From: Vibrio penaeicida
GTDB lineage: Bacteria; Pseudomonadota; Gammaproteobacteria; Enterobacterales; Vibrionaceae
DNA length: 64,000 nucleotides
Direction of reading: 5' to 3'
NCBI RefSeq assembly: GCF_002933855.1
Contig: NZ_BFAQ01000030.1
Span: 1-64,000, forward strand
Shown piece after piece: positions 25,930 to 34,024 of the stretch; positions within the stretch are counted from its first letter, which is position 1; the number at the start of each line of letters is the position of its first letter. Under the pieces are notes generated by a model. It searched no databases. It was given only the letters and a program-made list of their open reading frames with translations, and had not been told where the DNA came from. Position numbers and translations under genes: made by a program.

Positions 25930-26310
25930 ATGAAATCAGCAATCATATTACTCACTTCTCTCTTCGCATTTAGCGCAGTTGCAAAATCTGACCTTTCAGC
26001 CAACATGAAACAAATGAAGCTAGCCTTTAACCAGGCAGCCGAGGCGAGCTCTGTCGAAGAGATGAGAGCACCTATCGAAGAATTTGAAAAACTCGTATTA
26101 CAATCTGCAAATGCGAGCTTTCCCCCAGAGCGCGAAGAGCTTTTCCAAAGCGGATTTAGCAAGCTCACAGATGCGGTTGACAGGCTAGAATCAAAATTGG
26201 ATGACGATGATCTCAAAGGTGCCAAGACGATACTAAGAGAAATAGACGACCTAAGAAAAGAATACCACGACAAAAAGAAGCCCAGCATTTGGTCGACTTT
26301 GTTTGGTTAA
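25930..26310 (+). CDS. cybC: Cytochrome b562
   Basis: This 126-aa periplasmic haem protein has a signal peptide to about residue 18 (AVA). The mature part is a four-helix bundle of the cytochrome b562 family. The Met ligand is in DLSANMKQMK at the start of helix 1 and the His ligand is in RKEYHDKKK near the C-terminus, the same positions as Met7 and His102 of the E. coli protein. It probably binds one non-covalent haem b and carries electrons; its partner is unknown even in E. coli. There is a short extra C-terminal tail (PSIWSTLFG) compared with the E. coli protein. The last codons and stop are repeated in tandem with an 18-bp period. Confidence 0.9.
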   Translation: MKSAIILLTSLFAFSAVAKSDLSANMKQMKLAFNQAAEASSVEEMRAPIEEFEKLVLQSANASFPPEREELFQSGFSKLTDAVDRLESKLDDDDLKGAKTILREIDDLRKEYHDKKKPSIWSTLFG

Positions 26311-26366
26311 TAGATTTAGTTTGGTTAATAGATTTAATTTGGTTAATAGATTTAGTTTGGTTAATA
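26302..26366 (+). repeat. 18-bp tandem repeat spanning the cytochrome b562 stop codon
   Basis: Units TTTGGTTAATAGATTTAG (26302-26319), a one-base variant ending TAA (26320-26337), another copy (26338-26355) and a partial fourth (26356-26366). Each unit in the gene frame is F-G-stop-stop-I-stop. The period equals that of the repeat at the preceding gene's stop, but the sequence is unrelated. Confidence 0.92.
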
Positions 26367-26572
26367 AAAGCACTTTCTCGTAAAGAGCCGCTGGCTCCTG
26401 TTTAACTCATGAAAGAAGCGCTTAAACCCTAATACTTAAGAACTCACCTCTTCACAGCACTTATATCTCGAAAGCAATTACAAAAAATCGGGATTTATTG
26501 ATTAGCATATCATTTATAGTTTAAGTCATATGCTATCAATGACTCTCACCTGCGAAATGGAGTTCGAGTACA

Positions 26573-27385
26573 GTGATAAAAATCGACAAAAACAATCACG
26601 ACCTATTGTCTCTTTGTGTAGCCGCAATCGCGGTTTTGTTATCTCAATTCCAACCTATATATAAGTATTTTGAAAGCTATGATCTACGCATTCAAAAAAT
26701 CACCAGTATTCAAATATCTCCAAACCCCAATGAAGGATTGTCCTTATCATTAAGACCCGTTTTCGGGAATTCTGGGCAGGAAAAAGGAATTATTCATGAC
26801 CTCACCATTGTCATAGATAACGACAGTTCAAATAGTTACAAAGCATCTGATATAAAATTCCCTAAGCAAGGTGAAATGATGTTTAATCACTGGCTAGAGT
26901 ACTCACCGCAAACTATTGAGCCTGATTCTATTTGGGCTAAAACCTTACGCTTCACTAGCCGCCAACTCAGTGACGATTGGTCATTGCTCCTTAAAAATTC
27001 CAGAAAAGCGCTTGCCGAGGATAATAAAAAGTGGTGCGAGGACAACTACCCAGAATGCGAATATATGAGCGGAAGGATGTACATCCCACCATTAAAGATT
27101 GTTGATAGCTACGTTGAAGGCATCTTTAAGGAACACAGTTGGTTAAGACCTGGCAAGCATCAAATGGCCATAATTTATGAAATAGGTAGTATTGAACCAG
27201 AAGATTACAGGTGTGATTTACTCAGCTTTGAAATTGATAATATTGATATTCAATTCATTAAAGCTGAAATGGTATCGGCCATCGACGGACAAAGTAATAT
27301 GTCATTCGATACCATTAGACCGAACATATCGACGAAATTCATCAGATCATGTCAAGCATCCGATTTTGCAGAGATACTCGGATAA
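26573..27385 (+). CDS. Membrane-anchored protein of unknown function
   Basis: A 270-aa protein starting at GTG 26573, with GGAG about 10 bp upstream. One hydrophobic segment at about residues 10-28 (LLSLCVAAIAVLLSQF) is probably an uncleaved anchor; the rest is soluble and beta-rich, starting SIQISPNPNEGLSLSLRPVF, resembling a small C-terminal sensing or binding domain. Three or four Cys lie in the C-terminal part (KKWCEDNYPECEY, then YRCDL). I do not recognise a family. A 260-bp gap separates it from cybC, so it probably has its own promoter. Confidence 0.6.
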   Translation: MIKIDKNNHDLLSLCVAAIAVLLSQFQPIYKYFESYDLRIQKITSIQISPNPNEGLSLSLRPVFGNSGQEKGIIHDLTIVIDNDSSNSYKASDIKFPKQGEMMFNHWLEYSPQTIEPDSIWAKTLRFTSRQLSDDWSLLLKNSRKALAEDNKKWCEDNYPECEYMSGRMYIPPLKIVDSYVEGIFKEHSWLRPGKHQMAIIYEIGSIEPEDYRCDLLSFEIDNIDIQFIKAEMVSAIDGQSNMSFDTIRPNISTKFIRSCQASDFAEILG

Positions 27386-27491
27386 AGATCACACCTGTGT
27401 GCCCTCACCTCTTATCCGCTGAAGCAAAAGTGGCTCATTGGCGGTCTTTATGGATCGATACCATTTTCGGCACAAAAACATAGGACTCATA

Positions 27492-27941
27492 ATGAAGCAT
27501 TTACTGGGCTTAGGACGTACCTCACTCCTACTTTCTTTAAGTACGCTATTCTCGCCTTTTTCACTGGGGTTCGATTTAAACAATTACTCAACCTCATTAG
27601 ATTATGCGCAAGTTAAGCAGGTGAAAGCGGTACAAAATGCAAACAAGAGTTGGTGTTTCCACACAACCGTAAGACACAACGACCAAAGTTGGGAGCACTA
27701 TGCCGACGAATGGCAAGTCATCGATTTGCAAGGCAATGTTCTGGGTATTCGCCCCCTCGCCCACCCTCACGACAATGAGCAACCCTTTACGCGAAGTAAG
27801 TGTGGAATTCAAATACCTCAATCTATTACCAAGGTGGCCGTAAGAGCCAAATGCAACGTACATGGTTATGGCGGAAAGCCAATCATAGTCGATCTCACCA
27901 CATCGAAAGGTGATGGGTATTCGGTAAGTCGTGTGAAGTAA
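27492..27941 (+). CDS. Secreted protein of unknown function, upstream of DUF3047 gene
   Basis: A 149-aa protein from ATG 27492 (AGGACT upstream), with a signal peptide ending near residue 26 (SLG). The mature part has SWCFHTTVRHNDQSWEHYAD, EWQVIDLQGNVLGIRPLAHP, and two later Cys (RSKCGIQIP, RAKCNVHGYGG), giving three Cys in all. It is beta-rich, perhaps Ig-like, with no enzyme motif. The next gene (DUF3047) follows after 40 bp in the same direction, so they may share a transcript. Family not named with certainty. Confidence 0.7.
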   Translation: MKHLLGLGRTSLLLSLSTLFSPFSLGFDLNNYSTSLDYAQVKQVKAVQNANKSWCFHTTVRHNDQSWEHYADEWQVIDLQGNVLGIRPLAHPHDNEQPFTRSKCGIQIPQSITKVAVRAKCNVHGYGGKPIIVDLTTSKGDGYSVSRVK

Positions 27942-27981
27942 AGAACGTTGAAATAGGGTCATTTGGAATAGGGATAATAAT

Positions 27982-28686
27982 GTGTTGTTGAAACCTCAAT
28001 GCAAAGCACGTCGGGTACGTGCAGCCTTCGTGGTGCTGGTTATTTGTTTGGGTCTAGGAAGTTCATTTTCGTACGCCCAAACGAGTCACGTATTGCTAGC
28101 AAACGGAAATACGCAAGAGTGGGAACAGGAGTCCTTTTCAGGTCAAACGCGTTACGAAACCGTGAAGCTGGACGATCAAAAAGTGTTAAGAGCGGTTAGT
28201 CAGGGTGCTGCATCCGGGTTAATTCTAGCGAAGCAAATTAACCTCCTTGAAACCCCTTACCTAAATTGGAGTTGGCGAGTAGAAGAGAAGCTTCCTCAAT
28301 TGGACGAACGCTCAAAAAATGGCGATGACTACGCCGCTCGGCTCTATGTAGTAATTGATGGGGGGTTAATGGCTTGGCGGACCCAATCCCTTAATTACGT
28401 ATGGTCCAGTTCGCAAGACAAGGGAGAGGTTTGGGACAATGCGTACGTCGGTTCAAAAGTAAAAATGCTCTCCGTACAGGGAGTCAAATCACAGACTCAT
28501 CACTGGTATAGTGAGAAACGCAACGTATACCAAGATCTCATTACTTACGTTGGCGACAAAGGCAGCGACAAAGCGAATCAAAAAGCCTATCAATACATTG
28601 ATGTTGTCGCCATTATGACCGACACCGACAACAGCCAATCAAAAGCGGAAACCTATTACGGGGATATCGTCTTTAGCGCTAATTAG
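27982..28686 (+). CDS. DUF3047 family secreted protein
   Basis: This 234-aa protein uses GTG 27982, with AGGGAT 7 bp upstream. A signal/anchor segment spans residues 11-32. The mature part matches the DUF3047 layout: opening LEQ/E-W strand, SGLILAKQINLLETPYLNWS, WRVEEKLP, GDDYAARLYVVIDG, LNYVWSSSQDKGEVWDNAYV and the end VDVVAIMTDTDNSQSKAET. The beta-sandwich fold suggests carbohydrate or ligand binding, but the function is not known. It is probably co-transcribed with the small secreted protein upstream. Confidence 0.82.
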   Translation: MLLKPQCKARRVRAAFVVLVICLGLGSSFSYAQTSHVLLANGNTQEWEQESFSGQTRYETVKLDDQKVLRAVSQGAASGLILAKQINLLETPYLNWSWRVEEKLPQLDERSKNGDDYAARLYVVIDGGLMAWRTQSLNYVWSSSQDKGEVWDNAYVGSKVKMLSVQGVKSQTHHWYSEKRNVYQDLITYVGDKGSDKANQKAYQYIDVVAIMTDTDNSQSKAETYYGDIVFSAN

Positions 28687-28834
28687 GCACTGACTTTAGG
28701 GCGTGTTTTTTAGTCATTCAGAAATGTATTCTCAGCCTATACCAAACAATCGTATTTAGATTCTTGATATCAAATGGTTAGATAGCATCGCTTTGCTAAA
28801 GAAGCGCTAAGGCTCAAAGAGGCGTAGATATACA

Positions 28835-29551
28835 ATGATAAAAGCGGTTTACTTCGATTTAGACAACACCCTCGTTGATCGAAATGCGAGTATCGATCGC
28901 TTTGCTCTGAAGTTCTATGACCATTTTTCCAAGCAATTAGCTGAGAGTGATACAGATAAAATATCTGCATTGATTAAAACACTGGATAATGGCGGCTACC
29001 TGAAACCGGACTCTCCATACAGACGGATCTACACCGCCATTGCCTATGAACTCCCCAAGCAACTGAACTGGTACTCTCCTCCTCTTCCCATTGAAATCGA
29101 GCAGTTTTGGAAAGACAACATTCCTGAATGTGCCGTCGAAATGAACCATGCACATGAACTGATTACCACACTTAAGGAAAAGGGGCTCCACTTAGGCATA
29201 ATTTCAAATGGAGAGGAATGGAGCCGTCAACGCACAGCACACGCAACATCATTTTCACGGCATTTTTCCCAAATAATTAGCTCTGAAAAGGCAGGCTATA
29301 AGAAACCGGATAGTCGCATTTTTATAGAGTCTGCAAGAAGTGCCGGCTACGCTACGAGCGAGTGCATTTATGTCGGCGATCACCCAATAAATGATATGCA
29401 AGGCGCTGTAAATGCGGGAATGAAAGCCATTTGGTTATCTGGTTTTCATTCTTCACCAAAAAAGAAATTGGTCTTCAAACAAGCAGATAACTTGAAGGGC
29501 GTATCGGATACCATCATTCATATTATTGCGTTGGAAAATGCAAAAACCTAA
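28835..29551 (+). CDS. HAD-superfamily hydrolase (subfamily IA)
   Basis: This 238-aa cytosolic phosphatase-like protein has motif I FDLDNTLVD (residues 7-15) with both catalytic Asp, motif II IISNGEE near 128, motif III Lys in GYKKPDSRIF near 152, and motif IV YVGDHPINDM near 178. The alpha-helical cap between motifs I and II is of the IA (YjjG/Gph) type, suggesting a small phosphate ester such as a nucleotide or sugar phosphate. The substrate is not decidable. It is a single-gene unit with a weak AGAGG ribosome site. Confidence 0.88.
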   Translation: MIKAVYFDLDNTLVDRNASIDRFALKFYDHFSKQLAESDTDKISALIKTLDNGGYLKPDSPYRRIYTAIAYELPKQLNWYSPPLPIEIEQFWKDNIPECAVEMNHAHELITTLKEKGLHLGIISNGEEWSRQRTAHATSFSRHFSQIISSEKAGYKKPDSRIFIESARSAGYATSECIYVGDHPINDMQGAVNAGMKAIWLSGFHSSPKKKLVFKQADNLKGVSDTIIHIIALENAKT

Positions 29552-29598
29552 ATGAAAACAAAATAATCGCTCTATGAAGAGATTTCACTAGCACAAGA

Positions 29599-31026
29599 TT
29601 ACCTATTTGTATGTAGGTTAGCATTTGATTGCATGAAATATTGCTTGTAAAAATTGTTCATCAATCTGTGATTCGGATCGAATTGGTTTTTCAATACTCT
29701 GAATTCACGCCAAGCTGGGTAAGCTAACTCAAATTGCTCCTGACTTGGAAAACGTTGATAAGTAAGGTAATAAGTCCCCCCCTGTTCTAACGCTTTATTC
29801 ACCAGTTCTCTTGTCCATATACCAGCGTTTTCAATCGATGACGAATTTATCTCCATATTGATAAACAAAACAACCGCTATCATCTCATCCGTCGCATAAC
29901 TTAACGTTGCTTCTTGATTTTCTGGTAGGTAACGTAACGTCATACTAAGTAAATTGACGTCATGCCTCTCCAGCACACTCCGAATTTCATCCATAAAAAC
30001 TGGAAATCGACCCACGGGTACAAAGTACTCTTGCAGAATATCGGTGTCTTTTTCCGAATAATAATCGAGAAAACGAATGGGTGGTCGCATGGCATTGTTG
30101 CGCGAAATCAATTCGGGCTCACCTTCGATATCAACCAATTGATGTTGTAGATACCAGCGAACAGACTTACCGAAATCACTATGCCTTGATCTATTAAAGA
30201 TAAATCGATTCCTAGCGATATTCGACTCTTCTACCAGCTGTGTACTGACTCTCTCGTTACCCTTTTGGGTATAATTGATGCTGTAGCAGTCGCGTAAGAA
30301 GGTGTCGTCTCTTACAATCGAACAACGACCGTAATGCAACTCTATCTTTTTACTCTTCAATTCGGCATCGAGTTGAGCCCAATAATGTGTGTAGTCGACG
30401 GCTTTTACCGACTTTTCTAGTTGAACATTATCAGTCAACTCAAAAGTCGCATCGATTATCACGCCGATGTTTCCATATCCACCTACGACGGAATAAAAGA
30501 TATCTTGGTTTTGCGTGCGAGATGCCGTAACAATATCACCACTTGGCAACGCAACATTCATACTTACTAATGTTTCAATAAGCGAACTGTGGTTTGGGTC
30601 TCTGCCATGAATATTGGCAGATATCGATCCTCCAACTGAGAAAATGTTGGAGGATTGCATTACTTTTACTGAAAGCCCAAAGGGGTTCACGGCCTTTTGT
30701 ACCTGATCCCAAGTGGCGCCACTTTGGACTTTTACTTGCTTATTTTCCAAAGAAACAGAAACTACTTTGTTGAAACCACTCATGTCCAAGACCAATGCGC
30801 CAGCATGAGTAATATGCCCACCTTGGCTATGTTTCGTGCCTGATATAACAATGGGTAGATTATGCTTAGCCCCCATTTTTAACGCATCTTGAATGTCGCT
30901 GTGTGTCGTAGGGACATACACGGAGCGAATCTTTTCTTCATTAAGGCGGCTCACATCATTCCAAGTTGCGCTATTAGAATGAAAAGTCGCTCCAATTAAA
31001 AACAAGGCTAAAATTTTGGTTTTCAT
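29599..31026 (-). CDS. Exported FAD-linked oxidoreductase (FAD_binding_4, aldonolactone-oxidase-like)
   Basis: A 475-aa protein from ATG 31026 with a signal peptide (to about residue 19, NSA). The FAD-binding PP-loop domain has IRSVYVPTTHSDIQDALKMG, SGTKHSQGG near 60 (where many family members covalently bind FAD through a His), LDMSGFN and VGGSISANIHGRD near 140. The C-terminal part resembles aldonolactone oxidases (FDPNHRLMNNFY near the end). It may oxidise a sugar lactone or other alcohol in the periplasm. Export without a twin-arginine motif is odd for a flavoprotein. Confidence 0.8.
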   Translation of the reverse strand: MKTKILALFLIGATFHSNSATWNDVSRLNEEKIRSVYVPTTHSDIQDALKMGAKHNLPIVISGTKHSQGGHITHAGALVLDMSGFNKVVSVSLENKQVKVQSGATWDQVQKAVNPFGLSVKVMQSSNIFSVGGSISANIHGRDPNHSSLIETLVSMNVALPSGDIVTASRTQNQDIFYSVVGGYGNIGVIIDATFELTDNVQLEKSVKAVDYTHYWAQLDAELKSKKIELHYGRCSIVRDDTFLRDCYSINYTQKGNERVSTQLVEESNIARNRFIFNRSRHSDFGKSVRWYLQHQLVDIEGEPELISRNNAMRPPIRFLDYYSEKDTDILQEYFVPVGRFPVFMDEIRSVLERHDVNLLSMTLRYLPENQEATLSYATDEMIAVVLFINMEINSSSIENAGIWTRELVNKALEQGGTYYLTYQRFPSQEQFELAYPAWREFRVLKNQFDPNHRLMNNFYKQYFMQSNANLHTNR

Positions 31027-31131
31027 TATTAACTCAATCAACTGAAATGATAAAAATCATAACCACATGATTAATATATTCATACAAGTATGGCTAAACA
31101 GATTAAGCCTTCTAACGCAGTATTCATCAAC

Positions 31132-31156
31132 AAAAAAAGGAAGCCGATGGCTTCCC
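31132..31156 (-). terminator. Terminator after the polysaccharide deacetylase-like gene
   Basis: GGGAAGCC / GGCTTCC with a 3-nt loop is followed on the minus strand by seven T residues, 19 bp after the stop at 31175. Confidence 0.9.
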
Positions 31157-31174
31157 TTAGATTAACGTCTGTTT

Positions 31175-32236
31175 TTACCAATTATGAATAACTATCTCAC
31201 CACGGTCTGGCGTTGCATCGAAGATAATGGATTGATCATCCCATTTGAACGCAAGAGCTTGCCCTGCTTGCTCTACCTTCTTAACACCAAATTGTGCTGG
31301 CACTTTCACTTTCAGTGTCAGCGCTTCGTCGTAGACTTCATCGGCTAGGGTATCGGTTAAGTTTAGCGTCATGGCTTTTTCATCTACGCTGACTAAATTG
31401 ACAGTCGCAACCGCTTTCTGCTTGTGATATTTCACTGCTTTTTCGAACGTGGTTACCCAAGCATCATCTTTGGATTTCACAATATCCAGCTGATTTTCAA
31501 ACACATCTTGCGGAACCAAATCACTCCAGTCGGCGCCGCCATCTGGCCCTACAATACTGTGCCAAGTTAGGATGTATAAGCCACCCGACTCCAACGCAAA
31601 ATCTAAGACAAATTCAAATTTTTCCAAGTCTTGAAGAATATAAGCATTGGTTGAACGAAGGTAGTAATACGCGCCTTCCCATGTGGCAAAGTCGTAAGGC
31701 ATCACCACATATTTAGCCGGATCCCATGCCCGCGCCGCAATGAAGCCAGTGTCGTGAAGATACTTAGCTATATCGCTATTGTAGCTACCAAATGGATACG
31801 CAAATGTTGTTGGGCGCTTACCCGTGTTCGCTTCAATTCTGTCTGAAGCGAATCTCACTTCATCATCATAACGATCTGGAGTAACTGGTGGGTGCGTTAT
31901 GCCCTGCCAGTCGGTGTAATCATCGTTAAAATCGTGGTGAAGTACCGTATGGTTAGCCATTTCAATGCCAGCATTATGGCCCTGAACGATAGGCTCCCAT
32001 CCTAGCCATTCCGCCGTTGCCGTGGTGACAAATATCGTCGCAGCCATATCACGTTCCATAAGCTGAGGAATCGCAATGTCTTTCTGACCCGGCGAGTAAT
32101 CGTCAAACGCCAGTACCACCGCCGCGTCTTGGAACCCCTTCCAATTCGCAATTTCGTAATCCAGTTGAGTGCTTGCCATAGCAGGTGCAGACAAAAGCCC
32201 AACGCAAGCCATCATAGTTAACTTATTGATAGTCAT
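31175..32236 (-). CDS. Secreted polysaccharide deacetylase-like protein (NodB fold)
   Basis: A 353-aa protein from ATG 32236 (AAGGAT upstream), with a signal peptide ending AMA near residue 22. NodB motifs are FDDYSP near 44 (catalytic and metal Asp; the usual Gly is Tyr), EMANHTVLHHDF near 92-102 (His-x3-His metal site), FAYPFGSY near 145 and LTWHSIV near 225 (MT5 His). A beta-rich domain of about 80 residues follows (from about 265). It probably removes acetyl groups from an exported carbohydrate (chitin oligosaccharide or other), but the atypical first motif leaves the activity uncertain. Single-gene unit. Confidence 0.82.
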   Translation of the reverse strand: MTINKLTMMACVGLLSAPAMASTQLDYEIANWKGFQDAAVVLAFDDYSPGQKDIAIPQLMERDMAATIFVTTATAEWLGWEPIVQGHNAGIEMANHTVLHHDFNDDYTDWQGITHPPVTPDRYDDEVRFASDRIEANTGKRPTTFAYPFGSYNSDIAKYLHDTGFIAARAWDPAKYVVMPYDFATWEGAYYYLRSTNAYILQDLEKFEFVLDFALESGGLYILTWHSIVGPDGGADWSDLVPQDVFENQLDIVKSKDDAWVTTFEKAVKYHKQKAVATVNLVSVDEKAMTLNLTDTLADEVYDEALTLKVKVPAQFGVKKVEQAGQALAFKWDDQSIIFDATPDRGEIVIHNW

Positions 32237-32440
32237 CGTATTATCCTTGTTGAACAACCGACAACCATCCTGTGCTACTTATACGCGATCTTCAAAGTTT
32301 TATAAAAGAACTGCAATCAAGCACTCACCCAAACATGTAATTGATAATTAACATAATTTCCGATTCTAACTTTAATACTTGGTTTTACAGAATACTCGGG
32401 GTAATTTTTTATCATCTATTTAAAACACCCACGCGCAACA

Positions 32441-32917
32441 TTATTGGTATTTTGCTGCTGTAATAAATTCCCCAAACGACTCACACCAAATGATCACGCT
32501 ATTAAAGTTTTCTGGGTTGATACCTGCTGGTACTTCTACAACGAAATTCTCAAAAGTCTTCACGTCTCCCACTTGAACCATTTGTGATTTTATCCGATTG
32601 AAATCCGATTCCGTTTCTACAAATTCTGGCGAAAGATAGAGCTTGTAGTCCGGCCCTGGAGCAAGCTCCCCTTTCAGAGTAATAAATTCCCCACCGATAG
32701 AAACCGTACCCTCCCCCCAATGGAGTGCATCACTGTCTTTGAGTTCTTTTTTAAATTGGGCTGTAAACAGTGTTTTAACGGATTTTTCTTCAATCATGGC
32801 TGCACTTGGGGCTGGTGGCGCGGTAAGAATAGGAAGCGCATAGATACCACCACCAAAACCCAAAGCTCCAACAACACCATGAGTGACAATAAGAAGGCCC
32901 AACGTACTTTTTTTCAT
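32441..32917 (-). CDS. DM13-domain exported protein
   Basis: A 158-aa protein from ATG 32917 (AGGTGA upstream), with an N-terminal hydrophobic anchor or signal (residues 4-25). The DM13 domain covers about residues 60-155: ALHWGEGTVSIGGEFITLKG, DYKLYLSPEFVETESDF, QMVQVGDVKTFENF and SVIIWCESFGEFITAAKY, with the conserved late Cys. DM13 domains have been proposed to act in redox/electron transfer, linked with the Cys. The gene starts 20 bp after the plsC stop and runs the same way. Confidence 0.85.
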   Translation of the reverse strand: MKKSTLGLLIVTHGVVGALGFGGGIYALPILTAPPAPSAAMIEEKSVKTLFTAQFKKELKDSDALHWGEGTVSIGGEFITLKGELAPGPDYKLYLSPEFVETESDFNRIKSQMVQVGDVKTFENFVVEVPAGINPENFNSVIIWCESFGEFITAAKYQ

Positions 32918-32937
32918 TATATTCACCTGAGTAAGGA

Positions 32938-33699
32938 TTAAATCTGTGGTTTTGAACTAAGCGGGTTATCGCTCGACGCCTCTAGGCGCTCAACTTCTTT
33001 GTTGAGTTCTGCAATTTTTTCACTCATTAGCTTATGGCACTTATCCGCCAGCTTTCTAGCATCCGCTAGCTGATAATCCGACACATCAATGGGTTCCAGC
33101 ATTTCAGTAATCACAATGCCATTGTTGATGCGGTTGAGTGAAAACTTGTTATGGGCATTACTGACACACATTGGCGTAATAGGAACACCCGCTTCGATTG
33201 CAGTACGAAACGCCCCGGTTTTAAAAGGCAACAAACCACGCCCTTTGCTTCGGGTTCCTTCAGGATAAATCCATACAGACAAATCACGTTGATGAATCGC
33301 TTCCGCTACTTGCTTGATCGTATTACGGGCTTTGGACTTGTCTTCACGATTAATCAAGATGTTGCCTGTAATCCAGTAAAGTTGACCAAAGAAAGGAAGC
33401 CACAACAAATCCCGTTTTCCCAAAGTCACCGTTCTTGGACGCAACATTCCGGGAGAGGTGACAAAATCAAATACGTTCTGATGATTAGATATGTAGACAC
33501 TATTATTTGGTGTTGGGGCATTCTCTAATCCACGCTGAACCAGTTTTATGCCAAAGAGCTTATGAAGCTGATTAAACCAACGGCAAAATGTGTAAACATG
33601 TTTAGGGTTTCTGGGGTTAAAAGCGCAGTATATGCAGGCACATACGGTAATAACGACCAAAAACACCCCAACTAACAATAAACGTAGAACAGCAAGCAA
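32938..33699 (-). CDS. plsC: 1-acyl-sn-glycerol-3-phosphate acyltransferase
   Basis: A 253-aa inner-membrane enzyme that adds the second acyl chain in phosphatidic acid synthesis. It has one or two N-terminal hydrophobic segments (residues 1-28), motif I ISNHQNVFDF (NHx4D with catalytic His-Asp) near 70, the glycerol-phosphate-binding YPEGTRSKGRGLLPFKTGAF near 145, and the later VPITPM motif near 170. The start is TTG 33699, supported by a strong AAGGAGAG 8 bp upstream. There may be a second plsC elsewhere in the genome, since this copy sits among accessory genes. Confidence 0.92.
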   Translation of the reverse strand: MLAVLRLLLVGVFLVVITVCACIYCAFNPRNPKHVYTFCRWFNQLHKLFGIKLVQRGLENAPTPNNSVYISNHQNVFDFVTSPGMLRPRTVTLGKRDLLWLPFFGQLYWITGNILINREDKSKARNTIKQVAEAIHQRDLSVWIYPEGTRSKGRGLLPFKTGAFRTAIEAGVPITPMCVSNAHNKFSLNRINNGIVITEMLEPIDVSDYQLADARKLADKCHKLMSEKIAELNKEVERLEASSDNPLSSKPQI

Positions 33700-34024
33700 A
33701 ATTCTCTCCTTATCGAGTATGGCGGCTAAAACCGCACTAATTCAGATTGTTATACTCAAGCTAACTCAATATGAAAAGTTCGGTGAACGTTAATTGAGTG
33801 CAGAGTTAGAGTTTTCACTCAATTTCAATAAAACGCAACGTCTGCTCTGCCCTTTATACCAATACCCAGAGCTTCTCAATAACCCCACTGACTGTATAAA
33901 TCTTCTCAAAAAGCCTTCAGACTCTAATTACGATCATATTAATATCCAACATATTATTCTCCGATTATATCTACTCTAACAATCTCTAATTATTGATAAA
34001 TCCTCGAATTGGGAAACTCGGCTT
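33700..34024. other. Intergenic region between plsC and lipoprotein gene
   Basis: 325 bp between divergent genes, AT-rich in its second half. It contains a 61-codon ORF (33794-33979) without a ribosome site or domain that I do not believe. No palindrome or terminator stood out. Confidence 0.5.

Noticed and set aside
25782..26288. 168-codon minus-strand ORF opposite cytochrome b562
   Set aside because: Its end is a product of the 18-bp repeat read backwards, and the plus strand encodes both haem ligands of cytochrome b562.
25774..26366. CRISPR array
   Set aside because: The repeats are directly tandem with no spacers, 18 bp long, and no cas genes are near.
27597..27962. 121-codon minus-strand ORF
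   Set aside because: Shadow of the secreted protein gene at 27492, which has a signal peptide and ribosome site.
33794..33979. 61-codon ORF before the lipoprotein gene
   Set aside because: No ribosome site, no domain, AT-rich intergenic composition.
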